DNA of 6,185 bases from Nitrososphaeria archaeon (GCA_021324715.1 JAJPIN010000271.1:1-6185), one strand, 5' to 3'. Shown: positions 1 through 5,549, counted from the first letter of the stretch. Numbers and translations are program-made. Notes: generated by a model not told the origin, from the letters alone.

Positions 1-687
1 ACAGGGTGGCAAGAGCTCCATATTAGCTCCAGGGGTGTCGGAACACTTTACAAATGAGTCAACAATTCCCAATAATGGTTGCCCGCCAAAGTGATGGTTA
101 GTCTTGTTATCATCCAATGAAATAGATACTATCTTGCGATCGTTAATAGTAATGGTAGTTGGAACTTCAAACCAAGATATTCTGTTATTTGCTCCTACAT
201 CTGAAACGCCCTTTATGATAATTTGCTGGCCAGAACCACTAATTGGTAAAGTCTGTATACCCCCTGGAATTGCTTTAAAGTTTGTCAACTCGTGAGTGTG
301 TGCATTAGATCCGCTGCTATTGTACCATGTCATATTGCTTCCAAAAGAGGTAACATTCCCGTTGTTCAATATGATACTCCAATTCCCAGAAGCTAGCCAT
401 TTGCCATTTGGAACGGAAATGAGGGTGTTTATTTTCCCATTTGTTACAAAGCCTGACAATGGTTGCGATTGAGATCCTCCAATGGACTGATTGGAGCCAT
501 CTAAACCGGGTGTTGTTAGATTTTTACTATTCAAGAACTGACTTGTTTCACCACCAATCTGAGAAAAAGCAAAATTATTGTAGTTTTGCAAGGAAATTAG
601 TGAAATTGCTAATCCGATCAGGCCTAATACGACTGTTATTGTCGTAATATTTTGACCCCTAAAAACTTTTGTCACTACACTCTTCAT
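1..687 (-). CDS. Secreted sequon-rich protein of Nitrososphaeria, 3' end cut by window edge
   Basis: The frame opens at ATG 687-685 and stays open for 229 codons to base 1, so the stop lies outside the window. Residues 1-42 look like a signal peptide or membrane anchor: a basic start (KVFR), a hydrophobic stretch at about 15-33, then FAFSQ. The mature part has many N-glycosylation sequons (N56, N66, N102, N111, N118, N123, N194). Visible motifs are GKWLASGNWS (96-105), HTHE (130-133), NHHFGGQPLLG (197-207) and a Cys-bearing tail, CSDTPGANMELLPPC (215-229). Conserved-looking His residues 130, 132, 198 and 199 could bind a metal, and Cys215/Cys229 could form a disulfide; both are inferences. 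I recall similar secreted proteins ending in a Pro-Pro-Cys motif from Nitrososphaera-type archaea, where the function is unknown. Only a few codons are probably missing. Two small plus-strand frames inside it are shadows. Confidence 0.85.
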   Translation of the reverse strand, partial: MKSVVTKVFRGQNITTITVVLGLIGLAISLISLQNYNNFAFSQIGGETSQFLNSKNLTTPGLDGSNQSIGGSQSQPLSGFVTNGKINTLISVPNGKWLASGNWSIILNNGNVTSFGSNMTWYNSSGSNAHTHELTNFKAIPGGIQTLPISGSGQQIIIKGVSDVGANNRISWFEVPTTITINDRKIVSISLDDNKTNHHFGGQPLLGIVDSFVKCSDTPGANMELLPPC

Positions 688-740
688 AGACAGTCAACTA
701 ATGTTTGGTTCACGGGTGTTCTTAAATGTTAGTATCTAAG

Positions 741-750
741 TTTTATAATT
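741..750 (-). promoter_or_regulatory. TATA box for the minus-strand secreted protein gene
   Basis: On the minus strand this reads AATTATAAAA. A start site about 26 bp downstream would fall near 719, giving a leader of about 32 nt before ATG 687. A second weaker candidate, CATTTAAG at 721-728, would give a leader of about 12 nt. No Shine-Dalgarno sequence is visible before the ATG. Confidence 0.5.
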
Positions 751-811
751 ATGATGTTTTTAACACGCTGAAGGGTTACAGATTTGCTACCATGTCCATT
801 TGCATTACAGC

Positions 812-823
812 GTATTTTTATAA
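812..823 (+). promoter_or_regulatory. Orphan TATA-like box in the divergent spacer
   Basis: GTATTTTTATAA is a good archaeal TATA match but has no real gene behind it. A start site about 26 bp downstream falls at the ATG of a seven-codon frame (842-865, MSHVMSF then stop). It may drive a short non-coding RNA, be a promoter remnant, or be chance in AT-rich DNA. The rest of the 688-1063 spacer holds only the two flanking promoters. Confidence 0.2.
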
Positions 824-1032
824 GATCTCTAATGGGGTGCAATGAGTCATGTCATGTCTTTCTAATCTCAAACTGTACCGTCATTAAACTTATCCTCTTG
901 TGAAAAATTATTGATTCATTTAAAGTTGCCTCAACCCGTGCGAATCTGACGAGTTGTACTTCGTCCAAATAGATTACCTAATCGAGCTATGCATCATACG
1001 TTCACGACCATCGATCTGTTCTCATCAAAAAG

Positions 1033-1044
1033 TTTTTTATAATA
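1033..1044 (+). promoter_or_regulatory. TATA box placing transcription start at the TTG codon
   Basis: TTTTTTATAATA is centred near 1038. Adding the usual 26 bp puts the transcription start at about 1064, the first base of the TTG start codon of the peptidase-like gene. The mRNA is therefore probably leaderless. Confidence 0.55.
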
Positions 1045-1063
1045 CAGGTCTGAAACTGAAATA

Positions 1064-2359
1064 TTGAAAAAAGCGCTAATTGTTTTGTCTAGTTTCGTAG
1101 CATTTACAGTACTCATAAGTCTAGTATTTCAAAGTAATTATGCGTTATCCAATACACGAGAAACAATAGCATCAAATAATGGGAAAAGTTTTGATCCATT
1201 GAAAATATTTGATACTCTTGCAATAGGACGGTCTGATACTTCTGGTAAAAACGATATGTACGTAGACCATGGAAATTCACCCAAATATATGTCTGTTAGT
1301 TCAGATTCTACAAGGACAGTACGAACTAATTTTGGATACTATCATGGATTCAAATTTCCAAATACTTACCAAATCCCACATAGAATTATTCCCGATAAAT
1401 ATATTCCTGATTTTATTACCAGCGGAGATATAGGATTCTCAACGGCTGGAGCCTGCGGAGGTATGGCATTTGCAGCCCTAGACTACTTCTATGCTCATAA
1501 ATTAATCCCAGGTTATACTGATACTCCTTCAAATGATAATCCTCTATCAAAATACATATTCCAGCGACTTTATGACAGTCTGGACATAAGCCTTTTGGGA
1601 ATACTTAGATCCTTAGGAAGTATCGTAGCTAGTACATCACCGCTGGGTTCCGTGGCTAATCTCGATGCGGTACCTAGGTATGTTTATTTGACCATGGCAC
1701 CAACTGAGAATTCACATACAGTTGCAGGGTATTGTACTGTTGGATGTTTCCCAGGCATAAGGCCTCTAACAGATAATGAAGTTTCTAAGGCCACACGTAT
1801 CCTCGACCAGGGTAGGCCTGTTGTGCTTGGACTAATACGTGCCTCTAGCATAGGAGATATTGGACTTAATCATCAAGTTGTAGCCTATGGGTACCATTAT
1901 GATAAGGCATACAATGGTTACACCTTTAACATATGGGATAATAGATTCCCAAATAAGGAAGTAGAAGCAACATGGTATCCGGGAGTTCACTATGGAAAAC
2001 TATGGTATTGGCAACAACATTTTGTACCAGGTAAAGGGTTCGTAACAGAATTATTGTCGAACCCCGGTTCGTGGAGGGGTTTCTTTGTTGAGGATTATTC
2101 GCCAAAGACACCTCCCAATATACCTATTGATATAGATTACGATGGGGTGGAAGACTCAAATGACAACTGCCCTAGCCAGAAAAATCCCGATCAAACAGAC
2201 ACCAATAAAGATGGCGTAGGGGATGCATGCCAGATGGGTGATCAGGATAATGATGGAATAACTGACTTTAAAGACAACTGCCGATATGCCGCCAATCCTG
2301 ACCAAAAAGATCAGGATAATGATGGAGTAGGTGACGCATGTGAAAATATTATTTTATAG
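1064..2359 (+). CDS. Secreted papain/C39-like cysteine peptidase-type protein with two TSP3 repeats
   Basis: 431 residues from a TTG start; an in-frame TAA at 1040-1042 and no other start codon between leave TTG as the clear choice. Residues 1-29 form a signal peptide (KK, hydrophobic core, NYALS). The central domain carries a nucleophile-type motif, GACGGMAFAALDYF (129-142, Cys131). It is followed by NPLSKYI (159-165), then DQGRPVVLGLIRA (248-260), then NHQVVAYGYHYD (269-280, His270) and NIWDNRFP (289-296, Asp292). That order suggests a Cys-His-Asp/Asn catalytic triad in a papain/C39-like fold, which is inferred and not proven. A Pro-rich linker (348-354) leads to two thrombospondin type 3 repeats at about 356-389 and 393-426. 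They have DxDxDG-type calcium ligands and Cys pairs 369/389 and 406/426. The protein has no N-glycosylation sequon, unlike the other exported proteins here. It likely acts outside the cell, as a peptidase, an amidase or a catalytically inactive binding protein. Confidence 0.85.
   Translation: MKKALIVLSSFVAFTVLISLVFQSNYALSNTRETIASNNGKSFDPLKIFDTLAIGRSDTSGKNDMYVDHGNSPKYMSVSSDSTRTVRTNFGYYHGFKFPNTYQIPHRIIPDKYIPDFITSGDIGFSTAGACGGMAFAALDYFYAHKLIPGYTDTPSNDNPLSKYIFQRLYDSLDISLLGILRSLGSIVASTSPLGSVANLDAVPRYVYLTMAPTENSHTVAGYCTVGCFPGIRPLTDNEVSKATRILDQGRPVVLGLIRASSIGDIGLNHQVVAYGYHYDKAYNGYTFNIWDNRFPNKEVEATWYPGVHYGKLWYWQQHFVPGKGFVTELLSNPGSWRGFFVEDYSPKTPPNIPIDIDYDGVEDSNDNCPSQKNPDQTDTNKDGVGDACQMGDQDNDGITDFKDNCRYAANPDQKDQDNDGVGDACENIIL
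2240..2326 (+). repeat. Repeated 18-bp coding unit of the TSP3 repeats
   Basis: The 18-bp string GATCAGGATAATGATGGA occurs at 2240-2257 and again at 2309-2326. It encodes the DQDNDG calcium-binding loop each time. Identity at the DNA level, not only in the protein, suggests a fairly recent internal duplication or gene conversion between the repeats. Confidence 0.7.
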
Positions 2360-2714
2360 CGATACTATGAGCTATGCCCCGCATGATGAAGGGGAACGTA
2401 AATCCCAATTCATTACAAGTTGTTTTGACACTTTTGGCAAAAGTCATTATTGTAAAATCCGTTGGCAAATAGCACTTAACGGCTAGGTGACTAGGAACTA
2501 GCAGTGAATACCCTTCAAATTTACTAGAAAGATGAGCATATGAAGTTTTTACTTTATCATATTGTGATGATAAATTTACCTAGACTGAAGGGATGCGTGA
2601 CGATATCGGTGCTAATGGAGGGTTTCTTAAATTGTTATACCATACCATTTGTTTAAATGAATTAAGAATCTTAGATTGTATATTTTTGAGATTGTAGTAC
2701 CGAAAAATAAAAAA
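2360..2714. other. Gene-free spacer, 355 bp
   Basis: I see no supportable gene here. Short T-rich tracts (TTGTTTTGACACTTTTGG, about 2420-2437) could end transcription of the peptidase-like gene, but no strong terminator stands out. A few frames under 40 codons exist on both strands, without promoters or recognisable motifs. Confidence 0.5.
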
Positions 2715-2891
2715 TTAACTCCCTATTTGTTGTATATTAATAGGGTTAGCAAAATCAAAGTTGTGTAATCCGGCTCTCATTGTTGTGTCTGTACAGGGAG
2801 CATTATCCTTCATATAACTTGACCACATAACCTGACACGTCCTACATTTGAATTCGCCTGGTGGCCTTGCTGGTTTTATTATTCTCTGCAT
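2715..2891 (-). CDS. Tiny Cys-rich (putative zinc-binding) protein, 58 residues
   Basis: The chosen start, ATG 2891-2889, lies about 26 bp after a TATA box at 2912-2919, giving a leaderless mRNA. The frame is open further upstream (ATG 2909, TTG 2921), but those starts would overlap the promoter. The protein begins MQRIIKPARPPGEFKCRTC and has Cys16, Cys19, Cys33 and His43, that is CxxC-x13-C-x9-H, which could hold one zinc ion. There is no signal peptide, so it should be cytoplasmic. It lies just downstream of a second small CxxC gene on the same strand. Small zinc-finger proteins of unknown or regulatory role are common in Nitrososphaeria. I do not recognise the exact family, and a nucleic-acid or protein-binding role is only an inference. 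Confidence 0.55.
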   Translation of the reverse strand: MQRIIKPARPPGEFKCRTCQVMWSSYMKDNAPCTDTTMRAGLHNFDFANPINIQQIGS

Positions 2892-2911
2892 ATTATATTT
2901 ACAACACATCA

Positions 2912-2919
2912 GATATAAC
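2912..2919 (-). promoter_or_regulatory. TATA box of the 58-residue Cys-rich gene
   Basis: The minus strand reads GTTATATC, centred about 25 bp upstream of ATG 2891. This supports leaderless transcription and the shorter start. Confidence 0.4.
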
Positions 2920-2933
2920 AACCTTGCCTTTAA

Positions 2934-3059
2934 TTACATTGATTTAAAGTAAAGACAACCACAAACTCTACAGGGGTGTTTGTTGTCTATTTGACCAGCA
3001 TAATATACATGTCTGTTTTTAGGATGTAGACAATAAGTGCAAATGTCATGTTGACTCAT
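2934..3059 (-). CDS. Tiny zinc-ribbon-like protein, 41 residues
   Basis: From ATG 3059-3057 to TAA 2936-2934 the frame encodes 41 residues with CTYC at 7-10 and CRVCGC at 30-35. Two CxxC knuckles 19 residues apart are the classic spacing of a small zinc ribbon, with extra His residues (4, 12, 17, 28). It is too short for most gene callers. The frame stays open upstream to 3113 and reads KHLCPHNPTIAS directly before the Met. That stretch also looks like part of a zinc finger, yet it has no start codon, so the gene may be a 5'-truncated remnant or may start at the ATG. A weak TATA (CATTTATG, 3084-3091) sits about 28 bp upstream of the ATG. It is probably a cytoplasmic regulatory or adaptor-type protein, but the function is unknown. 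Confidence 0.5.
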   Translation of the reverse strand: MSQHDICTYCLHPKNRHVYYAGQIDNKHPCRVCGCLYFKSM

Positions 3060-3083
3060 CGAAGCAATAGTGGGATTATGAGG

Positions 3084-3091
3084 ACATAAAT
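3084..3091 (-). promoter_or_regulatory. Weak TATA-like box for the 41-residue zinc-ribbon gene
   Basis: The minus strand reads CATTTATG, centred about 28 bp before ATG 3059. It fits near-leaderless expression but is a poor TATA match and may be chance. Confidence 0.2.
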
Positions 3092-3119
3092 GTTTGGAAT
3101 TATTAACTAATAGTTAGCA

Positions 3120-3248
3120 TCATTTGTTTATCTCCACATTCTCAACAAACATCAATCCTTTTGTCAGTTCATCACATCTCTGACAATGAGTTTTATCCTT
3201 TCGTTTCCAATCCTCTATAACTTATTCCAGACTGACAAACTTTATCAT
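3120..3248 (-). pseudogene. Decayed zinc-finger gene with in-frame stop and probable frameshift
   Basis: From ATG 3248 the frame reads MIKFVSLE, then a TAA stop (3224-3222), then continues in the same frame as VIEDWKRKDKTHCQRCDELT and on through KGLMF. After that the zinc-finger-like sequence moves to another frame (TGT 3147, TGA stop, then ECGDKQMM), while the first frame drifts to a TGA at 3122-3120. The pattern HCQRCDE followed by C-x-E-C-G suggests two original CxxC knuckles. The remnant runs directly into the 41-residue zinc-ribbon frame on the same strand. A TATA-like CTATAAATAG (3251-3260) lies just before the ATG. The reading of this as one broken gene is an inference from motif continuity across frames. 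Confidence 0.4.
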
Positions 3249-3305
3249 TTCTATTTATAGTAACTAAATTTCTTCAATTCGCGGAATAGGGTTGGTAGTT
3301 TGTGA

Positions 3306-3338
3306 ATCAAATTTGATATGAATTTAACAGTTAAATTC
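3306..3338. repeat. Two adjacent perfect palindromes
   Basis: ATCAAATTTGAT (3306-3317) is a perfect 12-bp palindrome. It is followed after 2 bp by GAATTTAACAGTTAAATTC (3320-3338), a 9-bp inverted repeat around a single A. A T8-A-T4 tract follows at 3348-3360. This could be a paired operator, or a hairpin and T-tract ending an unseen plus-strand RNA. AT-rich DNA makes chance palindromes fairly common. Confidence 0.45.
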
Positions 3339-3469
3339 TGAAGACTCTTTTTTTTATTTTATATGAATATTATTAGTTATGAATTCAAGAAGTGTTATTA
3401 AAAAGCCAAGATGACAGTATCGGATGATAAGATTTCATTAGTCCTGACAAAAAATAAATAATTTCAGTC

Positions 3470-3700
3470 CTAGTTTTCATTCTTATGAATAACATGTAAT
3501 GTGTAAGCACTTAGAATAATCTTGTTTCTAGCAGTCTTTTTTATCATACCGCTATCAGACAATTGATCGACTATTTTATCCGTTTGTTTACTGCTTAATG
3601 CTAATCCTTCGCCTACCTGATATTGATTAATAATACGTAATTCCCCTCCGGTTAAGTCATATATCTTTTTTAAGAATATAACAGATTCAGGCTTAAACAT
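3470..3700 (-). CDS. Small winged-helix DNA-binding protein, 76 residues
   Basis: ATG 3700 is preceded directly by an in-frame TAA, so the start is well fixed. The protein reads as a short helix (LKKIYDLTG, 10-18), a second helix (ELRIINQYQV, 20-29), then SSKQTDKIVDQLSDSGMIKK (36-55) as the likely recognition helix and turn. A beta wing follows (NKIILSAYTLHVI, 59-71). This order and length match the single winged helix-turn-helix domains that are abundant in archaea (MarR/ArsR-like fold). It has no sensor domain, so it would be a minimal transcription factor acting on DNA in the cytoplasm. The target is unknown. It is the only clear regulator in the window; its neighbours are the zinc-finger cluster downstream and an empty stretch upstream. 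The subfamily is not recognisable to me. Confidence 0.7.
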   Translation of the reverse strand: MFKPESVIFLKKIYDLTGGELRIINQYQVGEGLALSSKQTDKIVDQLSDSGMIKKTARNKIILSAYTLHVIHKNEN

Positions 3701-3726
3701 TTAGATGAATAAGTTAATCGCATTCG

Positions 3727-3734
3727 CATTTAAG
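3727..3734 (-). promoter_or_regulatory. TATA-like box of the winged-helix gene
   Basis: The minus strand reads CTTAAATG, centred about 30 bp before ATG 3700. This predicts a leader of only about four bases, in keeping with leaderless archaeal genes. Confidence 0.35.
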
Positions 3735-4106
3735 GTTTCATGGAAAAGGCTACCTTTTTCTAAAATCACATCAGGTTTAATCAATGCTAATTTTGTAATG
3801 GGCCGGAAAGGATGAATCTGGAATTTCAGATTGATCTGATTTAGAAATTTCTAGTTTCTCGGCAAAAATCAACAAATGAAAACTATCTCTCAGCTTTCGT
3901 GATTCGAACTCGTCGGTACGAGTGATGAATTTAGTCCTATAAAGTGATTCTACTAAGCAGTAAGCATTACTTAGCTTTAAGTTTTCCTTTTATGGGTTTA
4001 GACTGGTCACTACATGTCCGGTAGGAATCATGTTAACCCTTACAATAGCCCAAATCTGGAGTCGTTTGAAGCTTTTACTCTGTAATTCTCTTATCACAAG
4101 TTAGAT

Positions 4107-4116
4107 TTTATAAAGA
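4107..4116 (+). promoter_or_regulatory. TATA box of the intact secreted paralogue
   Basis: TTTTATAAAG centred near 4112 predicts a transcription start near 4138 and a leader of about 31 nt before ATG 4169. No Shine-Dalgarno sequence is evident in the leader. Confidence 0.5.
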
Positions 4117-4168
4117 TGTTACTGATAGAAAACTTTTTACCTTTCGGCTTACCAGAGCAATATCAAAG

Positions 4169-4672
4169 ATGAATAAAAAGAGATTGACTGCGAGTGTTTC
4201 AATAGGAATTGCCGTCGCCTTATTACTTTTTGGAGGAACCGGAACTAATAGTATTCTATTTAATACTGGATATGCTCAGACAGCAACACTAGGAGCGCCA
4301 ATTTTTGTAGAAAAGGGAGGGGATACAATTAAGAGAGAAATTGGCCCTAACACGACACAATACACCTTTACTTCTAATGGAACGATGAATGGTGATATAG
4401 AATACTCTAAAGCAGGGGAGTATATCAGTATCTCAAAAGGTAACAATATGACATTTGATCAAGGGCATGGAGTACTAACAACCAAGGATGGTGGTGAAAC
4501 GGCAAACTATACGTTCACAGAAGTGAGTAATGGTACGGCATATCAAGGGGCTTCAGCATATAGCACAAATTCCACTGGCAAACTATCCACTTTGAATAAT
4601 ATACTGGTTATATTTAAGGGTCCAACAAACGAGAGTGGAAATTATGCACTTAAACAATGGCCTTGGAAGTAG
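4169..4672 (+). CDS. Secreted sequon-rich protein of Nitrososphaeria, 167 residues
   Basis: The ATG start gives a clear signal peptide: NKKR, a hydrophobic core at about 8-22, and a likely cleavage after GYAQ (34-37). The mature part is about 130 residues with seven N-glycosylation sequons (N61, N70, N93, N113, N121, N134, N154). Its second half, GHGVLTTKDGGETANYTF (99-116), then GKLSTLNNILVIFKG (137-151) and an ending KQWPWK, matches a pattern I associate with small exported Nitrososphaeria proteins. In those, a G-x-G-x-x-T-x-D motif is followed by LSxLNN. The regular beta-prone pattern suggests a beta-barrel or sandwich, which is inferred. The frameshifted gene at 4980 shares both motifs in the same order, so the two are probably paralogues. 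The biochemical function is unknown; a cell-surface or extracellular location is likely. Confidence 0.85.
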   Translation: MNKKRLTASVSIGIAVALLLFGGTGTNSILFNTGYAQTATLGAPIFVEKGGDTIKREIGPNTTQYTFTSNGTMNGDIEYSKAGEYISISKGNNMTFDQGHGVLTTKDGGETANYTFTEVSNGTAYQGASAYSTNSTGKLSTLNNILVIFKGPTNESGNYALKQWPWK

Positions 4673-4683
4673 TACTACGATAA

Positions 4684-4781
4684 TGATTAGTGCTTACATA
4701 ATAGTTTATTTTATGAGATAATGAACGTGCAAGATAAGCGCCGGAAGGGATAAAGGACATAATTGTCCTAATCACTAATCA
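4684..4781. repeat. Nested inverted repeats after the intact secreted gene
   Basis: TGATTAGTG (4684-4692) pairs perfectly with CACTAATCA (4773-4781). Inside lies a second perfect stem, AGGACA-TAAT-TGTCCT (4754-4769). A T-rich tract (AGTTTATTTTATG, about 4703-4715) lies between them and may terminate the upstream mRNA. Together they could form a structured 3' UTR or small RNA. Confidence 0.35.
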
Positions 4782-4787
4782 ATGGGT

Positions 4788-4910
4788 TCAATCATCCAGA
4801 GATGACTTTAGAACTAATGGTGATGATTTGATTAGAGCGGCCCCGCATTTACTTGTAACAAAGGCTAACCAAACATCCTGAACAATTTCTTTATTCCAAA
4901 TGGTTTCCAT
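4788..4910 (-). CDS. Doubtful 40-residue hypothetical protein
   Basis: The frame from ATG 4910 begins METIWNKEIVQDVWLAFVTS and ends KSSLDD before TGA. It also stays open upstream to an ATG at 4979, but that start would abut the plus-strand TTG at 4980 base to base, leaving no room for a promoter outside that gene. The shorter start lies about 45 bp after a TATA-like CTTATTTAAATGG (4948-4960), the same AT box used by the plus-strand gene. I recognise no family or motif. It may be a chance open frame or an eroded gene. Confidence 0.22.
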   Translation of the reverse strand: METIWNKEIVQDVWLAFVTSKCGAALIKSSPLVLKSSLDD

Positions 4911-4950
4911 CAATTTCTTGTTTAGTTTGTATGATTGCAGTCCAAATCCA

Positions 4951-4960
4951 TTTAAATAAG
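4951..4960 (+). promoter_or_regulatory. TATA box placing transcription start at the TTG codon
   Basis: TTTAAATAAG centred near 4955 puts transcription start at about 4981, on the TTG start codon at 4980. This mirrors the arrangement at the peptidase-like gene. The box is nearly symmetric and could also fire on the minus strand. Confidence 0.5.
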
Positions 4961-4979
4961 CATACAATACAAACACCAT

Positions 4980-5514
4980 TTGAATAGGACAACCAGTCTG
5001 TCATTATCTCTATCGTTGTACATAGTTTCCACTTTGGTAGTTTTGCCTCATTTTGTCACAGATTTGTCGGCACAGAGTCCTAAACCAAATGCCAGCAGAG
5101 ACGTTAATCTGCCTTTGAATGTAGGTGACTCGATTTTTAATGCTAACACAAGCATAACCCTGGGAACAAAGAATATATCATCAACTCCTTCCCGAATTAC
5201 TGAGTCAGATTTCTCTGACAAAGGATTCCTAAAAGGTGTAGGAAATGTTACTTGGAATCAGACTTTCATAAGTACCTACTTATCTGATAAATTGCTTGAA
5301 GGCAAAGGATGGAACATTCGAGACCCCCGATGATAAAAGTATTGCTTGGATATCATCTGACATAGCAAGACAGGTTGATGGCCATTGGGTTTTCTATGGA
5401 ATAATACTATTCAATAAAACACAAAGCGAACCATTGTCTTTCCTGAATAATAGAATCGGTTTTTATAAGAGTGTTGCTGGCAACGAGACAGATTACATCT
5501 GGCTTCTTGAATAG
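4980..5514 (+). pseudogene. Secreted paralogue of the 4169 gene, split by a frameshift
   Basis: A TTG start opens a 117-codon frame with a signal peptide (hydrophobic SLYIVSTLVVL at 12-22, then DLSAQ) and sequons at N37, N56, N65, N89 and N93. It reads LSDKLLEGKG and then derails into WNIRDPR and a stop at 5331-5333. From about 5311 the next frame continues GTFETPDDKSIAW, then VFYGIILFNKTQ, then PLSFLNNRIGFYKS, and ends DYIWLLE with TAG at 5514. The joined product EGKG+TFETPDD...LSFLNN lines up with GHGVLTTKDG...LSTLNN of the 4169 protein, so both halves belong to one gene of about 178 residues. One extra base, or four, between about 5307 and 5313 explains the break. It may be a true mutation, a sequencing error, or less likely a programmed shift. 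The second half alone has no signal peptide or promoter. Confidence 0.75.
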
Positions 5515-5519
5515 TCATC

Positions 5520-5530
5520 TTTTTTCTTTT
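5520..5530 (+). terminator. Oligo-T terminator after the frameshifted secreted gene
   Basis: T6-C-T4 begins six bases after the TAG at 5512-5514. Archaeal RNA polymerase terminates on such T-tracts without a hairpin. Its place right at the end of the second half supports the view that the two frames are one transcription unit. Confidence 0.5.
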
Positions 5531-5549
5531 GCTTAATGGATAAAAAAAA

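Larger units (their letters stand above)
3701..4168. other. Gene-free stretch, 468 bp
   Basis: Apart from the flanking promoters I find no convincing gene. It contains a 6-bp stem with a CGGT tetraloop (ACTCGT...ACGAGT, 3908-3923) beside TTCGAA. On the minus strand this recalls a tRNA T-loop, but the arms do not pair well. A 36-codon plus-strand frame (3705-3815) has no promoter or motif. Confidence 0.5.

Noticed and set aside
104..647. Two plus-strand frames of 63 and 68 codons
   Set aside because: Both lie inside the minus-strand secreted protein gene, whose signal peptide, sequons and unbroken 229-codon frame are far more convincing.
1926..2111. Minus-strand frame of 61 codons
   Set aside because: It is antisense to the core of the peptidase-like gene, with no promoter or motif.
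2367..2486. Short plus-strand frames after the peptidase-like gene (39 and 29 codons)
   Set aside because: They overlap each other in different frames, have no promoter of their own and show no motif.
3705..3815. Plus-strand frame of 36 codons starting MNKLIAFAFKVSW
   Set aside because: No TATA box at a fitting distance and no recognisable motif; it lies in the promoter region of the winged-helix gene.
3880..3935. Possible tRNA 3' fragment or attachment site on the minus strand (GAGTTCGAATC)
   Set aside because: Only three of five T-stem pairs form, and no acceptor or anticodon arm can be drawn. TTCGAA is itself a palindrome, so the likeness is weak.
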